Below are positions 1-11,500 of a DNA stretch of 64,000 nt, one piece after another. The notes under the pieces were generated by a model, which saw only the letters and a list, made by a program, of their open reading frames with translations, made no database searches and was not told the DNA's origin. A program made the translations under genes and the position numbers. Each line of letters starts with the position of its first letter. Position 1 is the stretch's first letter. The DNA is from Liolophura sinensis (taxonomy: Eukaryota; Mollusca; Polyplacophora; Chitonida; Chitonidae), in NCBI RefSeq assembly GCF_032854445.1, contig NC_088302.1, positions 48,886,046-48,950,045 of the forward strand. The letters run 5' to 3'.

Positions 1-110
1 TCCTTCCTTTGTTTTAGGATATTTGTCTATTATACAACGTAGAGAATTGTCAAGAACAGGTTAAACTGGCCGAGGCTAATAGCTAAGTATCCGCGCTTTT
101 CCAGTTAGGC

Positions 111-215
111 TATTAAATACACTCTCGCAGTAAATCCCGCACTTTCACTGTAAAACCCGCACTCTCACTGTAAATGTCGCACTCTCGCTGTAAATTCTGC
201 ACTTTCGCCGATTCA
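111..215. repeat. 20-bp tandem repeat, about 4.5 copies
   Basis: Units read roughly ACTYTCRCTGTAAATNCCGC and recur every 20 bp from about 121 to 211 with scattered substitutions. No coding potential is evident. Confidence 0.8.
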
Positions 216-1077
216 GTTCAATTTATTTGCCATTGGGGTTTTATTCGTGGGGCAACATACGTAGCGAGTCGATTGTTTTAGGGAATGAAGGCTTCTGCTA
301 TACACTTCACAGGCCTAGTCCCAGATGAATTATTTAAATTAACCCCCATTTGTTCGTAGCTCAGATTGGCTGACCTTTTTGAATATTTTAAGCGTGGTAT
401 AGATTTCTTCCGTCCAGTTCACTGCTTGAACTTTCCGATGACGTCTGAGGCGTTGGTATTGAGTTAACAGATGGATTTCCTGATGAACTGACAGTCCTGT
501 ATCTCCATATTAACAAACCGTATAACCGTGGAACTGCAATTCTGGACTGTGTGGATATTTGATTAGCTTTGCTGGCCACGTCGACTTTTATTCAATAACC
601 TGGTCTTATCTTGGAGTTGTTAACTTGTCGAATCTTGCCTTTGGCTTTATTAGTTTAAGGCAAAGGGAATTCTGTGTGGACTCCAGATGCCACATTGATT
701 AACTCCGAGAGAGCCAGGCGATCTTATACAAACACACAGACTGCACACTTTACTCGTTGGGAGATCACTTCGCCGATTTCTACGCGCCACGGTTCCACAT
801 GGCGGATTTCTAGAAGATATCTTTAGTTTACCCAAGGCTAATTCATTTAGTCACAGCTGAATATCGCAGGGCACAGAAAAACACCAGAGGGTACACGGAT
901 ATTCAGAACACTGGGCAGATAGTTTATCCGTCATTAACTCAGAGCAGTGTTTCATGTATACGTATTTTGGTGAAAACAATGTCTATCCTTCAGTCAGGAA
1001 AAATAACAGTATACACCATCCTTTATACGAGTTTCAATGTTAATCGATGAATTCCAGCTATATGTCTGCCTCTGAAA
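216..1077. other. Non-coding stretch, nothing recognised
   Basis: Only short chance open frames occur on either strand. No domain, splice structure or repeat family from elsewhere in the window was recognised. Confidence 0.5.
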
Positions 1078-1493
1078 TTCAGACACATTTATATGTCTTT
1101 ACTTGTAGCAATGTATATGACAGACACGTTTATATGTCTTTACTAGCAGCAGTATATATGACAGACACGTATATATCTCTTTACTTGCAGCAGTGTAAAT
1201 GACAGACACGTTTATATCTCTTTACTTGCAGCAGTGTATATGACAGACACGTATATATCTCTTTACTTGTAGCAGTGTATATGACAGACACGTATATATC
1301 TCTTTACTTGCAGCAGTGTATATGACAGACACGTTTATATCTCTTTACTTGCAGCGGTGTATATGACAGACACGTATATATCTCTTTGCTTGCAGCGTGT
1401 ATATGACAGACACGTTTATATCTCTTTACTTGCAGCAGTGTATATGACAGACACGTTTATATCTCTTTACTTGCAGCAGTGTATGTGACAATG
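1078..1493. repeat. 41-bp tandem array, about 10 copies
   Basis: The unit contains TATATGACAGACACG, then TTTATATCTC and TTTACTTGCAGCAGTG, and recurs every 41 bp with few changes in the central copies. The outer copies are more diverged, as expected for an array homogenised at its centre. The unit length equals that of the large satellite at 58.9-61.8 kb. Confidence 0.85.
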
Positions 1494-2041
1494 TCCCTTG
1501 CACCATTTCCAGATGACATCATTTTATGCACCTTCTCTTATCACAGCACAGGCACTGGCGCGCCCGCCTGAATTCTGCCAAGCCAAGCGTTACTAGTACA
1601 CCCACTGTCCTCATGATTACCGTTACAATCTCCGGCATCAGTAAGACCTTTCCAATACAATCACCATCATCATGGTAACGTTACCAGTGCACTTAACACC
1701 ATTATGAATACGTTACAAGCAAACTCAACATCATCATCATGACATTACCAGTACATTTTCCGGCATCAATATGTCGTTTTCAGTATAACCATCATCATCA
1801 TGATAACGTTACCAGTACATTCACCATCACCATGGTTACGTTACCAGTACGCTCACGATCATCATCATGGCGTTACTAGTACTCTCACGGTCATAATGAC
1901 AACGTTATCAGTACACCCACTGTCACCATGATTACGTTACCAGTTGCCAGACAATGTCCATTGCACCATTTCCAGATGATTTCATTTTGAGTGCACCTTC
2001 CCACAATACAGGCATTGTCGCGCCCGCCTGAATTCCGTCAA
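1488..2041. repeat. Imperfect ATCATCATG/GTTACCAGTAC array flanked by a ~90-bp direct duplication
   Basis: The core, about 1590-1945, is built of degenerate units of roughly 33 bp containing CACCATCATCATG and GTTACCAGTAC. On each side lies the same ~90-bp segment, about 1488-1580 and 1953-2041. It begins ACAATGTCC, contains GCACCATTTCCAGATGA and ends GCGCCCGCCTGAATTC. The block may be a mobile or segmental unit whose interior expanded. Confidence 0.7.
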
Positions 2042-4269
2042 ATAATGAATCTTCTCGATAAAGTAAAGAATTGCCTCAGTGTAGCTCCACTGTTTTTTTT
2101 GTACTCACCTTGAACCTAAATTAACAAATTTTGTTCATGATTGTGTCACGAATGGGTGACTTTTTTCATGGGTTATATAAAATGGTCGTATTTCATCACA
2201 AATATCGCTTGTTTCAATGCGTGGCTCACTGTCTATCTGCAATATTCCAGAAAGACCAGATCAGAATTGGGTTTTTAATGTTCGATGCCCAACAGTAAAT
2301 TGTCTGCCTTACTGTAATCTTAGCTCTTTAATCTCGCTAGCTACCTCGTAATTCTTTTGAAAGGTCTTTCGGGTAAGGTCGGATGGGATATAATGTGGGT
2401 TTCCTTATGGACACATTTGGCTGAATCAGTCATTAGTGCTGTTTTACCTTAAGCTACGTACAATGACCATCGAAGACAGTCATGAGTTTTGTTCAGTGTC
2501 ATCGTGGCGAGTGACGAAAATTTCGCACTAATCATCCTCTGGAAGGATTAAGGGAACACTGAATGACGCACTGGGCGCGGTCCAGGAAGCGCTTATAGCA
2601 ATCAGTGATCATTAGACACGGTTCGCTTCCTTGGAGACGAGGGATGAAAGCTCGCTGTGGCAAAGACGTAGAACTGCAAGGCATTTCCAAAGAAAAACGT
2701 CTAGAAGTGTCATGTCGATTTGTCCTTCAAATAAATATTGACATTTAGTAGAATATCAGTCGTTATTTTACCTGCTTAATGTTTTGTGCTATGATGTTTT
2801 TCAAGTTAACAGAACATGGAACTTATTCCACAGAATTGAAACTATGTTATCTGAGATATTTAGATAAATGTTGGTGTTTCACGATAGACGTATAAATGTA
2901 AATGCAAACTTCACTTGTCCGCAGACGGCCAGCTTCATTGATGTTGGAAACGGGAGTATACTGCCAGTCTTTGGCAATAACTGACGAATGTTTCCTCATG
3001 TGAGACACTCTTGCCGATTAGCACTTAAACGTCCGAGAGCTGTCAAACGCTTAATGCCACAAGGCCCAGAAAACAATAGAAGCAAGGCAAAATCGTAACT
3101 TTCGATGTTTCAGGGCTTGGATTGAACCAGCGCACCATGTATCTGATCGATTAATCACCCTGCCCTTATATCTGACAACGTACCCAGTGGTAAGTGCGTG
3201 ATGCTACTCTTTAACTGTCCGGTATGCTGAACGCATACCTCAATAAGTGCTAAAGACGCCAAGTGAAATAAACTATGGTTGTTGTTAATTGCTGTTGTCC
3301 TCAGTAGCTCGTCACCGAAAGGGCAACACATATAGGTAATGTCATAAATCATAGAGTAGCCTCCTGTCATGATACTGTTATCGCTCTATGGCTCAGACAG
3401 GATGCGTACATCGTATTGTAGATGGTTACCTGTGATAAGTACGTTGTGAACACACTACCAACGCTTCCGTGCACACCGCTGTGTATCCCAGCTTTAGCCC
3501 ATCACCAAAGCTGTGCACAGCATTAAAATCGCCTATCGCCATCGATCGCTTCCAATGTGAATCGGTTAGTACGAGCCGTGCAACATGCTGGATAAATAAA
3601 TAGTGAGAAGACTATAGTGTTGTCCGTAGCTATGCTGTGGATATAAACACACAGTCTGTCACCAAGCAGATGATGTAGGCCGACAGGCTCTGAGATGCAG
3701 CAAAGTTCCAAGTGAGCGTTACTCTTGAGTTAACGGCGTGAAATACTGGTTTTTCCTTTGGTGACAGCTCGCAGTAAGTAAAGTGAAATGGTTTGAATTT
3801 GATAAGTGGTCGGTTGTAAGGTGGTGTTGTGTTTCCGTTGATCACTTTTGGTACGCATCATTTGTGATCCTGCGTCTAGTAGGGCAGCTCTAGTTTTCGC
3901 TACACTTGTGTTGTCTTAGTGACCATCTTCAAGGGCTTTTCCACTCGTGCTTTTTTTGTTGTTGTTTTCTTGGTGGGAACTGTCAAGTCCTTCCAGCCAG
4001 GAAGGACACTAACAGAAAAAAATAAAGCATCCATTTCAGTGGATGAGCTGTATTTGTAAATTGGACCCGACCAATTGAATCAATACAATTGACAGTTTGT
4101 AAGAGCTGGTGTCACTCTTCACGAGGAATTCCTTATATGAAGAACAAGATGTCAATATAAGTTGCTGAGGTCGAACCCATATTTGAACTAATATGCGTTA
4201 TCTTGCGGACATCCTCGGGGTCAGGTCCTTTGCATTGTTTTTGTGATAGAGTTGACTGAATGTGATGAC
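2042..4269. other. Non-coding stretch, nothing recognised
   Basis: Only short open frames without recognisable similarity are present on both strands. No SINE tail or tandem array was seen. Confidence 0.5.
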
Positions 4270-4500
4270 AACACAGTATTGACAGTAATTATAGACCCGT
4301 GACATCTAATACATTGTTATATTGTTTTACGTTTTATTTATATAATTCTGCTTAATATGTTATTAAAAAACCCTAACCGAGGTAGAATGACCAAAGATCG
4401 TATTTCAGTTGTTACGTATGACCATTTTCCAACTATAACACTGTCGTAGCTGCTCTGGCTTTACTATCTATGCCGTAAGTCTCTTATTGCATTATTGGTG
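4270..4500 (+). repeat. Partial copy of dispersed repeat family X
   Basis: It shares the sequence order of the longer copies at 15347-15875 and 22290-22805: a segment like CAGTGAYGTCTAATA, then CCTAATTCTGCTTA, then ACGTRTGACCATTT, ending GCTGCTCTGGYTTTACT. It corresponds to the right part of the family and is the most diverged of the longer copies. Confidence 0.6.
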
Positions 4501-4913
4501 GTATTCTCAAGTCCTGTTACTTCTGCATTGATTTTATGTTTGTCGCTTACAACATTTCAGCAGAATGTCATTTTCAACGCACTTGCCCCTATCACAATGC
4601 ATGCAGGTTAACAGTCAGTTATAAGGATACCCAACGCATCACATATAGTGTATTATTCCTAGGCCAATGAAGTGGTCTTCTCATCCGCAGGGATTTTAGG
4701 CCCGTGTGAGAATGGTGTCAGCCGCGGTTTTCTACATCCTACCGCTAACTTAATCACATTCCTTCAGTTTAATTAATACAAACCAGCTAATTAATTAACT
4801 AGCTTTGCATAATGCATACTGTACGCCAAATGTTATTCTAGCGTCTTTTTAGTCGAAGCCCAGTCAGGTTTAATGGTAATTAATGGGTGAAATGTTCCTC
4901 CATCATTATTTCT

Positions 4914-5140
4914 ATTAATTTATTTATCTGCTTTGCCTTATACGCCGTACTTAAGAATTTTTATATCATACGACGGTGGGAGGAAATTCACGACCGTCCG
5001 CAGGTTGCTGGAAGACCATCTCACATAGAAGTGGAAGATACCATGGGCTGGACTTGAACTCAGAACCACCGCATTGGTGAGAGGCTCCAGAGACATTGGG
5101 CCTCAATGGCACGCTAACCTGCTCGGCCACGGAGGTTCCC
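4914..5140 (-). mobile_element. tRNA-derived SINE, antisense copy
   Basis: Read on the - strand, the copy has the tRNA-like head (box A region near 5105-5138, box B complement GACTTGAACTC near 5050), a middle region and a TTATTTATC tail at its left end. It is diverged and lies head to head with the next SINE. Confidence 0.8.
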
Positions 5141-5168
5141 TAGCTTCCAGTGCTTCTAATACTGTAGG

Positions 5169-5326
5169 GACCTCTGTGGCTCAGTCGGTTAAAGCGCTAG
5201 CGCAGCGTAATGACCCAGGAGTGTCTCACCAATGCGGTCGCTGTGAGCTCAAGTCCAGCTCATGCTGGCTTCCTCTCCGGCCGTACGCGAGAACGTCTGC
5301 CAACACCAATCAAATAAATAAATAAA
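5169..5326 (+). mobile_element. tRNA-derived SINE with perfect 14-bp target-site duplication
   Basis: The head reads CCTCTGTGGCTCAGTCGG (box A), followed by box B-like GAGCTCAAGTCC and the tail CACCAATCAAATAAATAAAT. The middle part present in full copies (the block from CGTGGGTTTCC to GAGTACGGCG) is missing. The element is bracketed by identical TCTAATACTGTAGG at 5155-5168 and 5327-5340, which fixes its ends and indicates LINE-mediated insertion in recent time. Confidence 0.92.
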
Positions 5327-5340
5327 TCTAATACTGTAGG

Positions 5341-7396
5341 TGTGTCGACAGTAAAGTGATAAGCTTTTCTGGGGAACCCTTTAATAGCATGTAAATTCGG
5401 TGTTTTCGCTTTAGAAGCCTTTTTACAGCCGAAAAGAATTTGTTTTCAATAATGAATTTTGCTGTCTTCATGTCAATGTTATACAAGGATGAACAATATT
5501 TATTCAGACAAACACCAACTATTCTGTTGTGTCCTGGGATCAGTTCCACGTCACTGAGGTACTGCAGATGACGTGTTTCCTGTGACATGTATTCCACCAC
5601 AGTGCATATGACAAGAAAGGTTTATGTCTTCTTTTTCCATAGGGTTCACATTGCACGACATCAGCATTCAGTGTATTAAATATTAAGTAACAAAATAGCT
5701 AATACCAAAACTACATAAATAGCAAATTCCGTTATATGACAGTTCGCGTGTGTAAGCACTATGGCCTGATTGACCACTGGAGCTATGTTATCAAAAACTG
5801 AAAATGCGACACTTATAAGCGACGTTGGTGAACCCATCACTTGAATCTCAACTGACAAAACTGTGTGTATTCAGTTACCGGGTCAGAGTTCGTTGCTTTG
5901 TCTCGCAGCTTCCGGCTATCCAACATGTACAGTCCGCGTTCTGATTTAACGTGACCATTCTTGTAGTTATACGTCATATTCACCTTCCATTCTTCATGTA
6001 TTGTGGCGCGCTGGTGTATGTATTGATATCTCCCCAAGTGCGTGGGATCGGCTGTTTACATGATTCAGTGCACAAACCAGCAGACGTTGGAGTAAAGAGG
6101 TCACAGTGGTGATAGTAGATACTTCTGTTAATACGTAAGCGTAAAGGAGGCTCGATCAAAAGTTCTCGGTGTTCTCCAACTTCTGTGGCAACCTCACATC
6201 ACATACATTACAGGACACCTGATGAGCGTCCGCTATGCTGGTATAAGCGTACAGATATATACAGGCGTTACAGTTTATTATAAGTTACTTCTTTGTTAAA
6301 GTCTTATTCACAGGTCAAAGTTATTAGGAGACGGTATTAGCGACAGCCCTATAATAAATTTGTATCCTTTGGCGTGACGGCTACTTTGTACATTTTTTCA
6401 TTCGAATTGCTTGACTGATTGATGTTTATCGATCAATCAAAGTTGTTAGTCAAAGTGATATAACAAAACATCTTTGGATGTTTGATTTAGTGAGTGGAGA
6501 CTTACAAGCCTGACGGAAAACATATTTGATGTATAGTTTGATTTTCAAAATGCATTTCAATCATGAAGTATCCTAGGGAACTGATGACCAAGTACTGATG
6601 GCCACAGTTGCATCATAACCACACAGTAACATTATATTTCCCTATAACAGTATAAGGATGCAATAGTGATGTTCAAACATTCCATTGTCCCGGGCGATGT
6701 TGATCAAGACATAACTTTGCAAATTGTTTCAGAATTTGCGCGCAACATCTGTTAACCTTTTTTTAATGCAATGCTAATATGTTTATGTCATATAATGTTA
6801 AATTAGTGTAACACACTGACGTTAAAATTAGATTAAAATGTTTTTAATAAAATTTATTAATTTATTGGAATTAGATTAAGCATGTAGGGTATGTTTAAAT
6901 TAGCCCAGGCTATTCTGTCCCATTAATCTGGCTTCTATAAATAGTGGTATACTTGCTTTTCAAACTTGTTATGACATACGTGAAGCGGTTTGTAGAGAAT
7001 TCACTGATGGCTAGCTCATTGTCGTCATATAGGCACGGCCAGACGTCACCTGAACGATGTAATTTCCCAACAGTGTCCGAGCAAATAGCCATCTTCCTCA
7101 CACAAACCCGTGTAATTTGTGGATGTATGCTCTGTGGATAAAACCATGAGCTTGGTCATTAAAACAAATCACATCTACTTGTAGCCCTAAGGAATCATGG
7201 GTCACCACTTAATCCTAAGAATAACCGATACATGTACAATGTTGCTTTCACTGAAATGAAACTGTGTACAATGACCATGATGATTAGTTCTATAGAATGG
7301 ATCACACTGTGTCTCTCGATCATCAGTGGATTGAACAACACGAAAAGAACTGCCCAAATCACAGATCAGGCGGACTGCAGGTGAAGCAATATCTAA
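5341..7396. other. Non-coding stretch, nothing recognised
   Basis: AT-rich sequence with short chance frames only. No repeat shared with other parts of the window was noticed. Confidence 0.5.
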
Positions 7397-7462
7397 AAGA
7401 CCAGTGCCCAAAGACCAGTGCCCAAAGACCAGTGCTTAAAGACAAGTGCCCAAAGACCAGTT
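7397..7462. repeat. 14-bp tandem repeat, about 5 copies
   Basis: The unit AAAGACCAGTGCCC recurs every 14 bp with one or two substitutions per copy. It is short and isolated. Confidence 0.85.
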
Positions 7463-8311
7463 TCCCTAATAAAATTAAAATCACAATCTTTAAAACAATG
7501 TATATATCATTTAAGCAGAATATTATTCTGCAAATAGACTTACATGTGTCATATGCGATTCGTCAGCCAAGATAGGAGTTCGTGTGTGTGTAATATGGTA
7601 TTTATCATGCTTTATACACATTATTGCTGTATGGTCACATGCCTCAAGGCAGACCAGTTGTCACCATGTTTCAACACTTTTTTATATACACGTCATATAC
7701 CGCGTGTGTATGACACTCGTTAGCATATACAGGGCATCTGAAATACATAAAGTCTAGTTCAGTGATGATCAAATACAAGGCAGATCAAATAAACAGTGAT
7801 ATATTCTGCCTATAGCTCCGTTCGGCTACAACGTTTTGACATCTAGGGTTAAGGATTGTCTTTTTTCTGAAAATTGAGTTCACGTCAGACTTCTTGTTAA
7901 GCGTTGTGTTGGAAATTGGGTTGGGATTTTTCGGCAAGGCGTTTCCATTGCGGATTAAGATTGATGAGTAAATATCTGTAGATGAGCCAGTCAAACCATT
8001 AATAGAATCCTGTTTTGTGTACAATTCACTAAAAACAAAAAACATCCCAAAATGATTCCAACTGTCTTGACGTATCGAGTCTTGGCGCCGGTTAACATAC
8101 TGGCTATTAAGAGATACTATGGCAGGTAAAGTGATATTTTGATCATTGCACACCCCTAATGTCAAATTGCTTTACCGCTTCATCTATTTCACTAAGGCTA
8201 CTTTATCTATATTACCTCCACATTGTTGTTGTTTGGATTCTGTGAGTTACGTTGCTTGGAGCTTCTTTGATTGTGAACATTTTTCTTTATCTGATAGAAC
8301 GGTTGATTAAA

Positions 8312-8428
8312 AGTCTGAGTTGTATAGTTTTGTACCGAAAATGTCTGAGTGGTATAGCTTTGTACCGAAATATCTGAGTGGTATAGTTTTGTACTTAAAA
8401 TGTCTGAGTTACAAGGTTTAGTACTTAA
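8312..8428. repeat. ~30-bp tandem repeat just upstream of gene A
   Basis: Four imperfect units contain TCTGAGTGGTATAG followed by TTTTGTACCGAAAATG. The array ends about 95 bp before the ATG of gene A, inside the predicted leader intron or promoter region. A regulatory role is only a possibility. Confidence 0.75.
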
Positions 8429-8503
8429 TGGTATATCTTATTTCAATGTTATGTCTTTGCAGAAATAATGCACCACTGCTACTAGAGGGTTTAGCTTTCT
8501 CAG

Positions 8504-11500
8504 AGTGACCGCCTAAAGTGCAAGATGACGGAACAAATGGAACAAGATTCCCCGATCGAGAAACGGCGAGACAACACTGTGTTCTTACTGATCGTGATCA
8601 TGTTTCTGATCGTGGGAATGGTGGTGCTTTGGGTGGTGAAGGATAGCGAGATCTACCGTACCACAGTTCCCGTGTGTACATCAGAACACGTCACAATAGA
8701 CCTTACCGAACCCAATATACCGTCCATTTTCTCCGATCTTACCCAAAAAGAGATAGACAACGCCATACAGCAACTAGAAGAACATACAGATTTAAATCTC
8801 CAAAGCGGACCTAACGTCAGCATTCAGTCCACATACGTATTCACAATCGAGGTGCTCTTGCCGAAAAAGCCGGAAGCTTTGAAATTCTTGGACGACTATA
8901 AACACAAACCTGGGCGGTTTGCCAAAGCCGTGGTGTTCCGAGGAAATCTGGCCGAACCCAAAGTGGAGGAGTACGTCATTGGCCCTTTGCAGAATAACTC
9001 CAACGATTCTTCACCAGTGATCGTTACTTTGACAAAAACCATCCCTTTTGCTTTTAGACCGTTATCCAGCGTGGAATTACTGGCAATGGAGAAGGTGATA
9101 CTACCTCTTATCGATTTAAAAGCAGAAAATGTTCTTCTTGAAAGTTTCGGCGCAAAATTCATCAATTGCAGCAAAAGATGTCTCTCGTATTACTATTCAC
9201 CAGTGTCTACCTCAAACTATGATAAACTAACTCGCAACATTTGGCTGCATGTCACACATTTTATTGAGTACCATTCCCTGCATCCTCTCGAATTCCACCT
9301 TCTTGTCAATTTGGACGGTACGAATCCCCAAAATTACCGGATTGTCCAAGTGTCCTATAACGCACAGACTTTCAATTCACTTGAGGACTTTGTTGCAAAA
9401 TTCGAGAAAGGAATGTTACAGAAAATACATATTCAGTTCCCTGAGGTCAATGAGGATTTATACTCCAGCTTGAACCTTCGAGGGGTTCCATTTCCCAAAG
9501 AACCCTCTCGTCGGCCATTTCAACTCGAGCCGGATGGGAAACGGTACAAGATCAGTGGACAGAAGGTTCATTTTATGGAATGGATATACCACTACAGAAT
9601 GTCAACAACGAATGGGCCAATGTTGTTTGACGTGAGATTTAAACAAAACAGAATTGCGTATGAGATAAGCTTGCAGGAAATAGCTGCCTTGACAATCGGC
9701 AAAATACCTTTGCAACAGAACAATAACTTTGAAACGAGTTCTGGGATACTGGGCACGGCCTCCCGAGGGCTTGTCCCCGGTGCAGACTGCCCTGAACACG
9801 CTACGTTTTTACCGGCTCGGCATCTTGTCGCCGGATCGAGATCGTCCACGGTGTTTCAGAACGCTTTGTGTCTGTTTGAACAGGAGACTGGCAAACCGCT
9901 TCGAAGACACCATTCATTCTCTAAGATGGCTGGTAAATTTTACGGAGGCATGTCAGATGATGTCCTGGTGATGCGGACAATCTTAGCTGTAGCGAACTAC
10001 GACTATGTCATCGATTTTGTTTTTCATCTCAACGGAGTGTTAGAAGTTAAATTTGTTCACACAGGGTTTGTGTTGGCAAGATACAACTTCAACGGGAATA
10101 CGTATTCCGGTTTTCAGATTCAAGACAAGATTGCAAGTGACATTCAGTATCATAGTTTAAATTTTAAAATAGATCTAGATATACGTGGGAGGAAGAACTC
10201 CTTTTCAACCATTGAGCCTGAGAGTTTATCCAGCGATACCCCTGGGCTTAACGCTTCCAAAGAGGACAGGTTTACCACAGTTATCAAAATATCTGAACAA
10301 CAGGCCAAGTATGGTTTCAGAGACGAGATGCCAAAGTATCTTTTATTTTACAATGAGAACGAAAAAAACAAGTATGGTTATCCGAGAGCTTATAGACTCC
10401 ATTTATCTGAAACTGATAAAGCCAGCGTTCCTAAAACAATCGGAAACAAAAATTCTGTGTCTTGGCTCAGTTACAGACTTGCGGTCACCAAATACAAGAG
10501 AGCCGAGAGTCGCAGTAGTTCTCCATATTCAGCCTGGGATGCTGTAAAACCTTCAGTCAACTTTGTGTCTTTCGTTAACGACGATGACAACATTAAAAAT
10601 GAAGTACGTTTTGCAGTAAATATATATTAATAAGACATTTAATGATGAGTTGGGCGTATTTAAACAGTGATGCACTGCCATGCAGCACTGTTTGAAATAT
10701 GACTTCTTCGAAAACGACCTACATCTATCTCAACGTTTTGTTTGTTTACATGGAATTTAACGTCGTTTTCAACATAATTTCCGTGATATATCGAGGGTGA
10801 CTGCTTATACACGAAGCAAGCCAGTACCAGTACTAGAGTATTTATAATGGTGCCTCATTTAAAAGTCATGCCAAAGACACAAGATATAACACCTACGCAA
10901 TAAGTGCATAAGATGACGGAGAAAATGCCGATATTAGCACAGACATTTAAAATGCCGCCTCATTGGAACGCCATGCCGAAGACACCAGATATGACACCCA
11001 CGCTATCAGTGCATGTTAAGCCTTTGTCTTTATGATAACGGCAGAAGTGCCCGGATTGCCAGATTTAGCACTCTTTATGTTTGACCACACTCAGGATTGA
11101 ATTCGGCTCTCCTGTTTATGACACAAAGCCTCACAACTTTTAGTAAAGATCTATTTCTAGATGAAAAATAAATACAAAATCGGTTAAAATATATTTTGAA
11201 AATTAAATCTGTATTTTGAGAATCACTTAATCTGAGCAATTGCTATTTTGTCATAAACAACTTAACGGCACCAGTCTTCCGGAAATAAGTGGTGCTAAAA
11301 AGTGTGGTGAAGAGGAGAATATCGATTCATTGTGGAAAGAAATTCTATACTCAGCATCAATTTGTCACTAGTATTTACATGTTGGTTTGCCCTTTTCGCA
11401 ACCAGTAAAAATTCGAAACTGTAATCAGTTTAGGCCGCAGGGGCTGTCATCCGGTTTATGTCGGCCGTTTTTTCGCCAGTTTCTTGCTCAAAGTAAACTT

